Part shown: positions 19,038 through 32,025 of the stretch, piece by piece
Layout: every line of letters begins with the position of its first letter
How positions within the stretch are numbered: position 1 is the first letter of the stretch
Source: Brachyspira intermedia PWS/A
Lineage (GTDB): Bacteria > Spirochaetota > Brachyspiria > Brachyspirales > Brachyspiraceae
Assembly (NCBI RefSeq): GCF_000223215.1
Contig: NC_017243.1
Span: forward strand, 1,984,001 to 2,048,000
Length of the DNA stretch: 64,000 bases
Direction: 5' to 3'
Notes under the pieces: generated by a model
Databases searched by the model: none
The model's input: only the letters and a program-made list of their open reading frames with translations
What the model was told of the DNA's origin: nothing
Position numbers and translations under genes: made by a program

Positions 19038-20072
19038 TTATCTCTTAGCTTGTTCATATTGTTTAGGGAATGGCACATCAATACCTAAAGTTCTAGCAGC
19101 TTGTAATGCCCAATATGGATTTCTTAATAATTCTCTTCCAATATACACAGCATCAGCAGCTCCATTTCTTACTATCATATTAGCCATTTTAGGATCAGTT
19201 ATTAATCCTCCGCCAATGCAAGGAACTTTCATATATTGTTTTAATTCACGGCAGAATGGAATTTGATATCCTTCATAAGGAATGATTTTTCCGTCAGCAG
19301 TAACAGCACCTGTACTAACATTGATAGAATCGAATAAACCTTCTTCTTCCAATGGTTTTAACATATCTGCAAAATCTTTTACTGTGTTTCCGCCTTCTTT
19401 CCAATCATAAGAAGATATTCTTATTTGTATAGGATAATCTTTTCCTAATGCTTCTTTACCTTTTCTTAAAATCTCTTCCAAAATTTTAGCTCTATTTTTT
19501 CCGTATTCATCAGTTCTCTTATTTGATAATGGCGATAAGAATGTAGAAATTAAATAACCATGAGCAGCATGAACTTCTATCATATCAAATCCTGCTTTTT
19601 TAGCTCTTACAAATGCTTTAACAAATGCATCAACTACTTCGTTAATGTCATCTTGAGTCATTTCAACAGGAGTTCTGTATTTATCATTGAATGCTTCAGC
19701 TGTAGGAGCATAAATTTTATCAACTTTTGCAGATTCGCATTTTCTTCCCGCATGGTTTATCTGTATACCAGCAGAAGCACCATTGCTTTTAATAGCATTT
19801 ACTAACTTAGATAAACCGTCAATATATTTATCGTCCCATATACCTAAATCTCCGTCTGTAATAGAACTTACATAAGGAAGTACTCCTGTAGCTTCAACAA
19901 TAACTAAACCTGTTCCGCCTATAGCTCTTGTAGCATAATGCAGAATATACCAATCATTAACATATCCGTCCTCTGCAGAATACATACACATTGGAGGCAT
20001 TACTACACGGTTTTTTATTTCAAGGTTACCTATTTTCAAAGGTGTAAAAAGATTACTTTTTTCTGGTTTCAT
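19038..20072 (-). CDS. NADH:flavin oxidoreductase, old yellow enzyme family (YqjM-like)
   Basis: 344 aa from ATG 20072, which has GGAG eight bases upstream; the longer 350-aa version from 20090 lacks a comparable site. TIM-barrel FMN enzyme that reduces activated C=C bonds with NAD(P)H. The motif VVMPPMCMYSAEDG near residue 25 carries the Cys and Tyr typical of the thermophilic-like YqjM subclass; HAAHGYLISTFLSPLSNKRT about 170-190 has the two active-site histidines. FMN phosphate site GGGLITDP and YIGRELLRNP are near the C-terminus. Substrate unknown. Confidence 0.92.
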   Translation of the reverse strand: MKPEKSNLFTPLKIGNLEIKNRVVMPPMCMYSAEDGYVNDWYILHYATRAIGGTGLVIVEATGVLPYVSSITDGDLGIWDDKYIDGLSKLVNAIKSNGASAGIQINHAGRKCESAKVDKIYAPTAEAFNDKYRTPVEMTQDDINEVVDAFVKAFVRAKKAGFDMIEVHAAHGYLISTFLSPLSNKRTDEYGKNRAKILEEILRKGKEALGKDYPIQIRISSYDWKEGGNTVKDFADMLKPLEEEGLFDSINVSTGAVTADGKIIPYEGYQIPFCRELKQYMKVPCIGGGLITDPKMANMIVRNGAADAVYIGRELLRNPYWALQAARTLGIDVPFPKQYEQAKR

Positions 20073-20240
20073 AAAATAACTCCTAATCAAAGTTTTAAAT
20101 ATTTATTACTATATAGTGGGATACAGTATACAGTAATTTTAATTATATTTCAATTTAATAATATAATTAATACAAGATTATATTACTTTTAATAAAATGT
20201 AATTATTAAGAATAAATTATTTGATATACATTTTATACGT

Positions 20241-22901
20241 TTATTTCTTTAATAAATCAGAAGCTATAAGACCTTCATTATTTTTTATATCAGTTTTTGC
20301 ACCGCTCTTTACAAGAAGTTCTATAGTAGTGGCATATCCTTTTTCATTAGCATAATGCAAAGGGGTATTTCCATCATTATCCTGAGCATTAATGCTTAAA
20401 AAAGTATTAGATAAATAATATGATATAGCATTGTTATTGCCATACATAGCCGCAAAATGCATAACGCTTCTTCCACTTAAAGATTTTTCTCTAGTTAAAC
20501 TAGAATCTTTTGAAAGTAGAAAATGTATCATGTCTGGATTAGAAAATGCTGATGCATAAAATAAACTGCAGTAACCATTATAATCTTTTTTTCTCATATC
20601 AGAGCCGCTTTCTATAAGTAAGTTTACTGCATTAGTATTTCCTTTGAATATTGCATATTGTAAAGGAGTTGTACCATTAAATAATACTTCTCCGCTGAAA
20701 TTTTCACCTTTCACAGAATAAACATTTGTATAATTATTAAGAGACATTTCTATATCTATAACATTACTATAACTTAAAAGTGCCTTCATAGCTTCTAATT
20801 GATCATAATTAATGGCATAAAGCAAAGGGGTGAATCCTTCTTCATTTCTTGAATTTATATCTACACCATTTGAAATAGCTTTAAGCATCTCCTCGATATT
20901 ACCATTATATATAGCATCAAATAAAGGTTTACTAGTTTCATATATATGAGAATAATCATCATCTGTATCAGGCTCTACATAATCGTCATTTTCATCATCA
21001 AGAGTTTTATCATCACTGTACTCGTATATTAAATCATCAGCAAAATTATTAACCTGCATCACTTTCACTTCATCAAATATATTATTATTATATTGCATAT
21101 TATAATATGAATTAGTTAATATAGTGTTATTGTTTGTATCATTCATATTATTAAAATTAGTATTTCCATATAAATCATTACTTGCTTTGCTATTATTTAA
21201 TTTTTCATTAGTATAAAAATTACTATAGGAACCATTATTTGTCATAATATCATTTGTAATAATCTCATTAGTTATAATATCATTAGTAATAACATTATTT
21301 GTATTTAGATTATTACTTATAATACTCTCTATACTCTCAACTCCATCACCATAAAGTAAATCGGAAGCAGTTTTTCCATCATAATTTTTTATAGTATAAT
21401 CAGCACCTTTTAATAATAAGAATCTGTATGTATTACTATTATGATTTTTTACTGCAAAATGCAAAGGAGTATTACCATCAATATTTTGTGCATTTATATT
21501 AATAGGAGTTCTATTCATAAGTGCAATCAAAGTATTAGTATTTCCCAATGCCGCTGCATTATGTAAAGGAGTGTCCCCATATATATCAACAACTCTATAA
21601 GAATTGCTGCTGTAATTTAAAAGCGTATCAATAACTTCAGCACTTCCATAACTTGCTGCATACATTAAAGCATTATTTCCTAAACTATCTTTTCTGTTTA
21701 TATCAGCACCAAGTTTCAAAAGAGTATTTATTATATTAGTATTACCTTTGAATATAGCATATTGCAAAGGACTAGCATTTCCCAAATATACATTTCCTGT
21801 AAACTCTATTCCATTAGTGCTTTCATCAAAATATACTTCTTCTGCTGGTATGAAAGAAGTTTCTATATTTATAATATTTGTACCGCTCATTTTATATCTA
21901 AAAAGCTGATTAACCATATCATCTTTTCCAAGGTGTATAGCATAAGTGAGAGGAGTGTCATAGGCTATAATTACATCATTCATATTAAAATTAGAATACA
22001 TCATTATATTTCTTAAAGCATTAGTGTCTGATGTTTGAATAGTTCTTGCGATGAACATATTTTCTTCATAAGTATTCGTAAGTGAATTATTATTTTCTTC
22101 CTGATTATTTTCTAAATCAACAGCCGAACTTCCTCCTGATAAAACATATTCAGGCTTTACTCCATAATTATCTCCTATATCTTTATTAGCACCAAGTTTA
22201 ATAAGAAGATTATATGCCTCTTTTTTTGCATAGTAAGCGGCATAATATAAAGCGGTACACCCGTTTGAATCTCTGTCATTAATATTCATATCAACATTTT
22301 TAATCAAGAAATTAATAGTTTCTAAATTGTTAAGCGAAGCAGCATAATGAAGCCCATTAATATTTCCATTAGATGTTTTATCATTAACTAATGTTCTGTC
22401 TTTTACAAGAAGCATTCTTATAATATTGCCATTTCCAAAACCACATGCATATAAAAACACAGGAGTTCCTTCATTATCTCTAGCTTTAACATTAGCTCCT
22501 TTGTCTATTAGCTGTTTTACTATTCTTGGATTACTTTTGAATATAGCAAACATCAAAGGAGTAGCCCCTCCTATATTAAAGCTATCACCTTCAACTTTAT
22601 TTATATATGGATAATCTGCAAAATCATCTGGAAGTTTAGCTTCAATATTAACATCATTATATTCAAGCAATACTCTTACAGCTCTTTCATTATTACATTC
22701 AATAGCATACAAAAGCGGAGTCAATCCTTTTTCATTTGTAGCATTCAAATCCATTTTATATCTTAAAAGATTTTTTAATTGAGATTCATATTTATTTTCT
22801 TTTATAGCATTAAAAAATTCCTGCTCTTTTTGAGTTAATGCAAATATATTAAAACTGATAGTAAAAAGTAATATAATTAATAAAAATCCGTTTCTAATCA
22901 T
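20241..22901 (-). CDS. Large secreted ankyrin protein, three modules
   Basis: 886 aa with a signal peptide (FLLIILLFTISFNIFA). Ankyrin repeats fall into three copies of one larger module (about 20-265, 285-520, 660-886). Each module has an ankyrin unit with a 15-35 residue insertion before a phrase such as GNASPLQYAIFKGNTN or GTTPLQYAIFKGNTN. Between modules 2 and 3 is a low-complexity Asn/Thr-rich linker (about 525-640) with repeated ITND/ITNE units. The protein at 22980-24438 has two copies of the same module. Probably in the periplasm or on the surface as a binding scaffold. It is downstream of lptD and the second ankyrin gene on the same strand. Confidence 0.9.
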   Translation of the reverse strand: MIRNGFLLIILLFTISFNIFALTQKEQEFFNAIKENKYESQLKNLLRYKMDLNATNEKGLTPLLYAIECNNERAVRVLLEYNDVNIEAKLPDDFADYPYINKVEGDSFNIGGATPLMFAIFKSNPRIVKQLIDKGANVKARDNEGTPVFLYACGFGNGNIIRMLLVKDRTLVNDKTSNGNINGLHYAASLNNLETINFLIKNVDMNINDRDSNGCTALYYAAYYAKKEAYNLLIKLGANKDIGDNYGVKPEYVLSGGSSAVDLENNQEENNNSLTNTYEENMFIARTIQTSDTNALRNIMMYSNFNMNDVIIAYDTPLTYAIHLGKDDMVNQLFRYKMSGTNIINIETSFIPAEEVYFDESTNGIEFTGNVYLGNASPLQYAIFKGNTNIINTLLKLGADINRKDSLGNNALMYAASYGSAEVIDTLLNYSSNSYRVVDIYGDTPLHNAAALGNTNTLIALMNRTPININAQNIDGNTPLHFAVKNHNSNTYRFLLLKGADYTIKNYDGKTASDLLYGDGVESIESIISNNLNTNNVITNDIITNEIITNDIMTNNGSYSNFYTNEKLNNSKASNDLYGNTNFNNMNDTNNNTILTNSYYNMQYNNNIFDEVKVMQVNNFADDLIYEYSDDKTLDDENDDYVEPDTDDDYSHIYETSKPLFDAIYNGNIEEMLKAISNGVDINSRNEEGFTPLLYAINYDQLEAMKALLSYSNVIDIEMSLNNYTNVYSVKGENFSGEVLFNGTTPLQYAIFKGNTNAVNLLIESGSDMRKKDYNGYCSLFYASAFSNPDMIHFLLSKDSSLTREKSLSGRSVMHFAAMYGNNNAISYYLSNTFLSINAQDNDGNTPLHYANEKGYATTIELLVKSGAKTDIKNNEGLIASDLLKK

Positions 22902-22979
22902 AAAAATAATTCCCTAGTAAACATAATTACAAAATTATATAATAATAATTAATTAATGCAATATAACAAAATTGATAAT

Positions 22980-24438
22980 TTACTGTAAAATATCGGCAGG
23001 CTTTAATCCATCATTATTGGCTATATTTTTGTCAGCACCCAATCTTAAAAGTAAGTTATAGGCTTCTTTTTTTTTGTTTGGCAGCTGCATAATATAAAGC
23101 AGTCCAACCATCATCATCTTTAGCATTAATATCTACTTTCAAATTTCTCACTAAATATTTTATGTTGTCTAAATTATCATAAACAACAGCCATATGAAGC
23201 GGCGTAACATTATTTTTTGTTTTACTATTAATAAGACTTTTATTTTTTGATAGAATATTTCTAAGCATAGAACTATTTCCAAAAGCAGCCGCATATAAAA
23301 ATGTAGACCATCCTTCTTCATCTGTGGCATTCACATTAGCACCTTTTTTTATAAGTTCATTAACTATTCTTGAATCGCCTTTACTTTTAAATATAGCATA
23401 GATAAGAGGAGTCGCATTTCCTATATAAACAGCATCTGAAGAGTCTTCTCCCAAATGAGTAAAATATCCCTCCGGAAGTTTTGATTCTAAATCAATATTT
23501 TTATTTGCTAGAAGTACATTAACAGATCTAATACTATTATTTTTTATAGCTAAATGTAAAACACTTAATCCATAACCATCTTTAGCATTAATATTAGCTC
23601 CCCTATTTATTAAAGCTCTTATACTCCTAGAATCATCTTTTTCTATAGCTTTAAATAATTCAATATCAATCTCTCTTACTTCATTAACTTCATTATCAAT
23701 TTTTCTAGTAAGTACAGTTTCAGGAAGCACATTATTATTATCAGCAATATTAGTATCTGCTCCAAGTATTATTAATAAATTATAAGTTTCCATACTTTTA
23801 GAATGTGCAGCATGATAAAGAGCAGTCCAGCCGTCTATATCCCTAGCATTAATATCTATATTAGAATTAGTACATAAATACATTACTGTGTCAAGATTGT
23901 TATAATCACAAGCTATATGCAAAGGTGTTACATTAAATTCTGTTTTAGTATCAAGTAAAGTGCTATCCTTTTCAGCAAGTAATGCTATAGTATTTAAATC
24001 AGAAAAAGCAGCTGCATACATAATACTATTCCAAGTTTTAAAATCTCTAGCTTTTAAATTGGCTCCATTATTTACTAAAATTTCAGTTATTTCTCCAGCA
24101 TTTTTATATATAGAATAAAGTAAAGGAGTAGCTCCTCCTAAATTATTTGGATAGTCATCTGGAAGTTTTGAGTTGATATTTATATCTTCATTGCTTATAA
24201 CTGTTCTTACATATTCAACATCATAATTATCTATGGCTTCATATAAACTATTATATTTTATATTTGAATTATAATCGTATTCTACTTCATTAGTATAATC
24301 AATATTGTAATTACTGTTTACAACTTCATTAGTATATACATTATCATTCATAATGTAATTAGTAAATATATAATTATCATTTTCTTGAGAAAAAATGAAA
24401 GTACTGAAATAAAACATTATAATAAAAATTCTCTTCAT
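22980..24438 (-). CDS. Secreted ankyrin protein, two modules, last 25 residues out of frame at an A9 tract
   Basis: The open frame 23056-24438 gives 460 aa: signal peptide (MKRIFIIMFYFSTFIFS), Asn-rich spacer, then two copies of the same ankyrin module found three times in the 886-aa neighbour. It ends ALYYAAAKQKKRSL. At that point the coding strand has nine A (plus-strand T tract 23067-23075). With eight A, the frame would continue KKEAYNLLLRLGADKNIAN and end at 22980 after about 485 aa, matching the end of the module in the neighbour. So the C-terminal tail is lost by one extra A, unless slippage restores it. It lies 41 bp downstream of lptD. Confidence 0.88.
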
Positions 24439-24479
24439 AAATAAATAACTCTCTACATAGAATCAATATTAATATATCA

Positions 24480-27416
24480 TTATTGTGTACTAGCAGCACT
24501 ATCTTGCAAATCAGTAATGGTACTATTAAGATTATATTCTTTTTTAGGCAAACCAACAGTAGGAAAGTCTGTAAGAGTAAACTCAATCCAAAACTCTTTA
24601 TTCCAATAAACACCTTTTACTGAACCAGAAGTAATATCAGAAGGCAATGTAGAAGGTCTAACAGCAAAAGTAGCCTGAATCTGCCATCCATCTAATTCAT
24701 GCCAAATACTAGCCTCTATTGATTTTAACTTGAATAAACTCTCAGTTCGCTTTTTAGAATCAGAGAAATTAAATGAATTTATAATATCCCAGAAAGGATT
24801 TACCCAAGTTTGATTTTCTTTCTCAGCATATGATTTTATATATCTGTAGGCATTCTCATTCGCACTAGTAGTTGCTATTCTAAACTTCCACTGCTCTAAA
24901 ACCTGAAGTTCTATACCAAATGTAAATGCTGCTGTATTGTATCTGTAATTGATAAAATCATGAGTAAAAGAAAAACCAAAATATAAATTAAAATCATTAA
25001 CTATGCCGTCAAAAAAAGGCTTTTTATTGTTTTTTATTAAAATCCAATCTGTAATTTTACCTAAAGGTATAGGAAAGTGAAAATACGCATTTATTCTATT
25101 GGCCGTTAAATTAGTTCCTAATAAATTTCTAGTTATATCATAAGAAATATAAGACTGATTATATAAAAGTCTTGCAGAAGCTCCAACTTCAGTTGTTAAC
25201 ATTTTATTTGTAGAAAATTCAACTTGATAAGTTTTTGTTTCAGCATTATAACTAGGTATAAAATCATAACCTGTTGTTATAAATGTTTCCATATTAAGAT
25301 TTAAATCAGGTAAATAAAATAAACTATATCCTGTTCCACCCATAGAAAATTTAGTTGTAAAATTATGATTATTAAATTCGCCGAATTGTGAATTTCCATA
25401 ATTATTATCAATATATTTTTCTTTAAATCTATATCCCAAACTATATGTAGTATCCCATCTGATAGTAGGTTCAAAATACTTAGTAAAATTATAAGGTAAT
25501 ATACTATATGGTAAAAACATAGAAAAATTCATTCCTGTTCCTATACCAAAATATGTATTATCCTTATCATAAATCAAATCTTCAGCTGTAGGAGATATAC
25601 TATTTTGATATGCATATTCCATATTAACACTAGGTACAAATCTTATGAATTCATTAGTGAAAGTTCTTGATAAATCCCCGTACAAATTAAGATTATTTCT
25701 TTCTGCAAGTTTATCATTTAATTGAGAATCAAGTCTAGGATTATTATAAAAAGCAATACCTTCTGAAGTTTTATAATTAATAGTATGATTATAATTAGCT
25801 CTTAAATTATAGTTAATATTAACATTTGGAAAATAGTAAGATGTTTCATCTCCAAATACAGAACTGTAGCTAGCTTCTACAGAAGGAAGAATAAGCTTAT
25901 ACGGTTTAGGCATATAATAATCGAAATTAGTATTAACATCAACTGATATATTCCTAACTGCTTCCAAATCCCATTCAGCACCTACTTTTAAATTTAATCC
26001 GTAAATATTATTATTAACATATACAGAATTTTCAATATATCTTTCAGGATAAGAATCTCCTATATCCTGCAACTCTCCTGTAAGAGAAGTAAAAAATGTT
26101 AATATATCAAATTGCCCTCTTTGATTGTAAAAATCAGATCTAAAATACAAATCACTATTCAAATTCAATTTACCTGTAACATAACTATTTATATTTTTAC
26201 TGTTATATAATTGAATTGTATGATCATATTGAAATTTATATCTTGGTACAAATTTTCCAGATTCCCCTGAAGCAAAATAGTTAACATACCTAGTACCATA
26301 ACCTATACTTGATGTTATATAGGAGTCAAGTAAATAATATTGTCTTCCTAAAGCAAACATAGCATCGAGTGCTAAATTCTGATACTGACTTGTATATCTT
26401 ATCTCATCACCAATTAAAAAACCCAATTTTTGATAAGCATCAAATCTTACCTTATGCTGAACACCATACAAATCAAATATTTTATAGTTCTGTATATAAA
26501 CCCCTTCTCTCAAAGATTGTCCGAAAGAAGTTATAATACCTGTACCAAAATTATTTTGAATAAATAGAGGGAAATAAAATACCGGCTGTCTTCCTACCCT
26601 ATAAATACTGTTAAAGACCATCATCTTTTTACTATCCCAAAGATAAACCCTGCTTGCTAAAAAATCATGGGCTACAGGTGTAAGACGGGAAAAACTAACA
26701 CTGCTATTTTCAGCAAAAAAATCCTGATCATTAAATTTTATTACACGGCCTTCAACTGTAAAACCCATAAATTTAGTACCGCCATTGAATAGAATACCCT
26801 TTTTATTTTCTCTATTTAGCATAAACCATTCACCATTAAGCGTACTACCCTCTGCCTTAACAGTTATATTTCCTGATGCAAAAACCTCTCCTGTTTTTAA
26901 ACTATAAACAACTCTATCAGCAACTAACGTATTATTATACATTTTCATGGTAACATTACCATATAATGATATAAGCTCTTCTCCTGCTTCTTCTACGGCA
27001 TATCTTTCAGCAAAATCTGCTCCTATGAGTTCTACTTGAGCTCCGCCTTTGTTTATAGTTGTTCTAGCAACTTCTTTTACTTGATCATTACCTTTTATGA
27101 CTTCTTGTTTTATATTTACCTGTCTTTCAATAATTCTTGCTCTTAAAGAGCTTTCTGTATCATAAGGATAAATTTCTATATTATTAACTCTGGCATATTC
27201 CTGAAGTACATAATATGGGGTAAAATTAACTAAATTAATAAAGGATACTGGGTTTCTTTTGGCATCGAATCTATTTATCTGCATTATTGCACTTTCACCT
27301 CTATTAGTAGAGATAGTATTATTATTTGTTGCAATAGTATTATCTGCATTAGTATCTTGGGCATAAAGCCACACATTAAATATTAATGTAAATAATAACA
27401 AGATAAAGATTCGCAT
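24480..27416 (-). CDS. lptD: LptD/OstA-like outer-membrane LPS/LOS assembly protein
   Basis: About 978 aa from ATG 27416, which has AGAGGA five bases upstream and begins directly with the signal peptide MRIFILLLFTLIFNVWLYAQ; a TTG at 27434 is the alternative. The N-terminal domain (about 110-260) is OstA/LptA-like beta-jellyroll: RYAVEEAGEELISLYGNVTM and VYSLKTGEVFASGNITVKAE. The rest is a long beta-barrel with alternating aromatic strands. Family role: inserts lipopolysaccharide or lipooligosaccharide into the outer leaflet with LptE. It follows tyrS by 27 bp and is followed by two ankyrin genes. LptE is not seen here. Confidence 0.88.
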   Translation of the reverse strand: MRIFILLLFTLIFNVWLYAQDTNADNTIATNNNTISTNRGESAIMQINRFDAKRNPVSFINLVNFTPYYVLQEYARVNNIEIYPYDTESSLRARIIERQVNIKQEVIKGNDQVKEVARTTINKGGAQVELIGADFAERYAVEEAGEELISLYGNVTMKMYNNTLVADRVVYSLKTGEVFASGNITVKAEGSTLNGEWFMLNRENKKGILFNGGTKFMGFTVEGRVIKFNDQDFFAENSSVSFSRLTPVAHDFLASRVYLWDSKKMMVFNSIYRVGRQPVFYFPLFIQNNFGTGIITSFGQSLREGVYIQNYKIFDLYGVQHKVRFDAYQKLGFLIGDEIRYTSQYQNLALDAMFALGRQYYLLDSYITSSIGYGTRYVNYFASGESGKFVPRYKFQYDHTIQLYNSKNINSYVTGKLNLNSDLYFRSDFYNQRGQFDILTFFTSLTGELQDIGDSYPERYIENSVYVNNNIYGLNLKVGAEWDLEAVRNISVDVNTNFDYYMPKPYKLILPSVEASYSSVFGDETSYYFPNVNINYNLRANYNHTINYKTSEGIAFYNNPRLDSQLNDKLAERNNLNLYGDLSRTFTNEFIRFVPSVNMEYAYQNSISPTAEDLIYDKDNTYFGIGTGMNFSMFLPYSILPYNFTKYFEPTIRWDTTYSLGYRFKEKYIDNNYGNSQFGEFNNHNFTTKFSMGGTGYSLFYLPDLNLNMETFITTGYDFIPSYNAETKTYQVEFSTNKMLTTEVGASARLLYNQSYISYDITRNLLGTNLTANRINAYFHFPIPLGKITDWILIKNNKKPFFDGIVNDFNLYFGFSFTHDFINYRYNTAAFTFGIELQVLEQWKFRIATTSANENAYRYIKSYAEKENQTWVNPFWDIINSFNFSDSKKRTESLFKLKSIEASIWHELDGWQIQATFAVRPSTLPSDITSGSVKGVYWNKEFWIEFTLTDFPTVGLPKKEYNLNSTITDLQDSAASTQ

Positions 27417-27443
27417 TGTATCCTCTAAAACCAATCATTAATT

Positions 27444-28640
27444 TCAAGAAAATTTAATTTTAAAGAAATTGCGTTTACCTACTTTTAAAATACCCTCTTT
27501 TGAAATAACAGCATTTATATCATTTATCTTCTCATTATCCAATGTAACACTTCCTTGAGATACAAGTCTTTTCAAGTTAGATTTACTTTCTGATGACATA
27601 CAAATAGATAACACATTTAAAATATTATCATCTTTGCTAATACTAACTTCTTCTATCTCATCAGGAAGTCCTTTAGAACTAAATATTCTTTTGAACTCTT
27701 CTTCAGCATTCAATGCTTCTGCTTCTCCATGATATATTTTTACTATTTCTTTTGCTAATATTCCTTTTATGTTTCTAGGATTTTCTCCATTTTCCATAGC
27801 TTTAACATAGTTCTTTATATCATCTAAAGGTATATCTGTAAGAAGTTCCATATACTTAGCTATTAAACTATCTGGTATACTCATAGCTTTACCATACATA
27901 TCTTTAGGACTGTCATATATTCCTATATAGTTTCCTAAAGATTTACTCATCTTCTCAACACCGTCTAAACCTTCTAATAAAGGAACAGTAATAACTGCCT
28001 GAGGAGATAATCCGTATTCTTTCATTAAAGTTCTTCCTACAAGCAAATTAAATTTTTGGTCATTTCCTCCAAGCTCAACATCGCATTCCAAAGAAACTGA
28101 ATCATATCCTTGTGCTAATGGATATAAAAATTCCATAATACTAATAGGCTGTCCGTTTTTATATCTCTTAGAAAAATCATCTCTTTCTATCATTTGAGCT
28201 ACAGTATATCTTGAAGTGAGTCCAAGTACATCGGCAAAGCTCATTTTTTCAAGCCATTTAGAATTAAATTCAACTATAGTTTTTTCAGGATCCAAAATTT
28301 TGAAAACTTGCTGTTTATAAGTTTCAGCATTTTTCAAAACATCTTCTAAAGTAAGTCTTGGTCTTGTTTTAGTTTTTCCTGATGGGTCTCCTATTCTTCC
28401 TGTAAAATCACCTATCAAAAATATAACCTTATGTCCTAATAACTGAAAATGTCTCATCTTTCTTAAAAGTACAGTATGACCTAAATGTATATCAGGTGCT
28501 GTAGGATCGAATCCAGCTTTAACTGTCAATTGTTTTCCGCTTTTTAATTTTTCTTTTATTTCTTCTAGTCCTATAACTTCGCTTATTCCTCTTGTAATTA
28601 ACTCTATAGACTCATCTATACTGTATTTTTTATCTTCCAT
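27444..28640 (-). CDS. tyrS: Tyrosyl-tRNA synthetase
   Basis: 398 aa class I enzyme charging tRNA-Tyr. The HIGH-like motif is in [19 protein letters not shown] (about 42-60) and the KMSKS motif in [14 protein letters not shown] (about 231-244). The C-terminal part from about 335 ([20 protein letters not shown]) is the S4-like RNA-binding domain. AAAAGGGAT precedes the ATG. It is the first gene of tyrS-lptD-ankyrin-ankyrin, divergent from gyrB across a 383-bp gap. I saw no T-box leader. Confidence 0.97.
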   Translation of the reverse strand: MEDKKYSIDESIELITRGISEVIGLEEIKEKLKSGKQLTVKAGFDPTAPDIHLGHTVLLRKMRHFQLLGHKVIFLIGDFTGRIGDPSGKTKTRPRLTLEDVLKNAETYKQQVFKILDPEKTIVEFNSKWLEKMSFADVLGLTSRYTVAQMIERDDFSKRYKNGQPISIMEFLYPLAQGYDSVSLECDVELGGNDQKFNLLVGRTLMKEYGLSPQAVITVPLLEGLDGVEKMSKSLGNYIGIYDSPKDMYGKAMSIPDSLIAKYMELLTDIPLDDIKNYVKAMENGENPRNIKGILAKEIVKIYHGEAEALNAEEEFKRIFSSKGLPDEIEEVSISKDDNILNVLSICMSSESKSNLKRLVSQGSVTLDNEKINDINAVISKEGILKVGKRNFFKIKFS

Positions 28641-28949
28641 TTTTATATCCCTTTTAATAAAAAATTATTTTTTATAAATATATAATTTTACTAGAATATT
28701 AATAATAATGTAAATTTCAATTAAAGTCAAATAAAGAATTTTTATTATGTTAATTTATAATATAAAAAATAATGATATATGAAGATAATTTCATGTTTCA
28801 TTATTTTTGAAAATATTTCTCATTTATTCACATATTTATATAAAAAACAACTGATTTGAATTTGTATTTTATTAAAATTATTTATAATACAAAAAGAAGA
28901 AAAAAGTTAGAATATTCTAATTTTTATAGAAAAATACAGTAATATTAAT

Positions 28950-28978
28950 TTGTAATATTTAACTATTCATTGTATAAT
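28950..28978 (+). promoter_or_regulatory. Probable gyrB promoter
   Basis: TTGTAA (28950-28955) and TATAAT (28973-28978) with 17-base spacing, 45 bp before the gyrB start. It lies in the 383-base divergent gap between tyrS and gyrB (28641-29023), which otherwise shows only A/T-rich sequence. Confidence 0.65.
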
Positions 28979-29002
28979 ATATACATTAAAATTTGAAAAT
29001 AA

Positions 29003-30934
<1,932 letters not shown>

Positions 30935-31026
30935 TTATATCTTTATAATTCCATATTTGTATTTTTCTTAAATATCTTTATTTCAAATATAGGTTAATTG
31001 TATACTTTAAAAAAAGGAGACAAATT

Positions 31027-31998
31027 ATGGATAATAAATATGATTTAATTATTGTTGGAGGCGGTCCCGGAGGAATTGCTGCTTCTGTTGAGGCTTCCAT
31101 ATTAGAAATGAAAAAAGTTCTTTTATTAGAAAAAGGAGATAATCACTCTACTACTATAAGGAAATTCTATAAAGATGATAAAAGAGTTGATAAAGACTAT
31201 AAGGGTGAGGCTCTAGATTTAAAGGGCAACATAAAATTTAAAACTGCTACTAAAGGTGATGTATTAGATTTATTCAGTGAATGTTTATTCGGCAACTATA
31301 TAGAGGCTATGTTTAATACTGAAGTTGAATCTATACAAAAAAATGGTGAATATTTAGAAGTAAACACTTCCGATAATAAAAAATATTTATCAAAATATGT
31401 TGTAGTTTCTATTGGTAAAATGGGAAGACCAAATAAACCTGATTATACTATACCTGCTAGTTTAAATAATGTAGTAAATTTCAATATTTATAAATGTAAA
31501 GAAAATGAAAAGGTATTAGTTGTAGGCGGAGGAAATTCAGCAGTTGAATATGCCTACTTGTTAGGAAAAGATAATAATGTTACAATAAACTATAGAAAAG
31601 CTGAATTTACAAGACCAAATGAAAAGAATTTGGAAACTATTAAAGAAGATATATCAAGCGGAAAAGTAAAGGCAAAACTTGGAATTGATATAACTTCAAT
31701 AGAAGACAAAGATGGAAAAGTATTAGTACATTATACTGATGGTACAGAAGATACTTATGACAGAGTAATATATGCATTAGGAGGAGTTGCCCCTGTAGAT
31801 TTCTTGAAAAGATGTAATATAGAATTAGATGCGAATGGAGTACCTATGGTTAATGATAATCATGAAAGTTCTGTTCAGAATCTATTTATAGCAGGAGATA
31901 TATTATATAAATCAGGAGGATCTATTGCTAAAGCATTAAATGCCGGATTTGATATAGTTAAATATATAGATGAATTAATGAAAAAATCTGGTAATTAA
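31027..31998 (+). CDS. FAD-dependent NAD(P)-binding oxidoreductase (thioredoxin reductase-like fold)
   Basis: 323 aa. FAD-binding motif LIIVGGGPGGIAASVEA (about 8-24), NAD(P)-binding motif VLVVGGGNSAVEYAYLLG (about 162-179), and the second FAD motif NLFIAGDILYKSGGSI (about 284). No CxxC redox pair is present, so it is not a true thioredoxin reductase; it resembles the YpdA-type or ferredoxin/flavin reductase-type members. Substrate unknown. AAAGGAGA is well placed before ATG. An orphan PTS EIIB gene follows 27 bp later and probably shares the transcript. Confidence 0.85.
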   Translation: MDNKYDLIIVGGGPGGIAASVEASILEMKKVLLLEKGDNHSTTIRKFYKDDKRVDKDYKGEALDLKGNIKFKTATKGDVLDLFSECLFGNYIEAMFNTEVESIQKNGEYLEVNTSDNKKYLSKYVVVSIGKMGRPNKPDYTIPASLNNVVNFNIYKCKENEKVLVVGGGNSAVEYAYLLGKDNNVTINYRKAEFTRPNEKNLETIKEDISSGKVKAKLGIDITSIEDKDGKVLVHYTDGTEDTYDRVIYALGGVAPVDFLKRCNIELDANGVPMVNDNHESSVQNLFIAGDILYKSGGSIAKALNAGFDIVKYIDELMKKSGN

Positions 31999-32025
31999 TA
32001 ATTTAATATATTTAAGGAGTTAATT

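Noticed and set aside
24377-24613. 78-codon frame overlapping the lptD end and the ankyrin start
   Set aside because: Covered by two well-supported genes in other frames; low-complexity translation.
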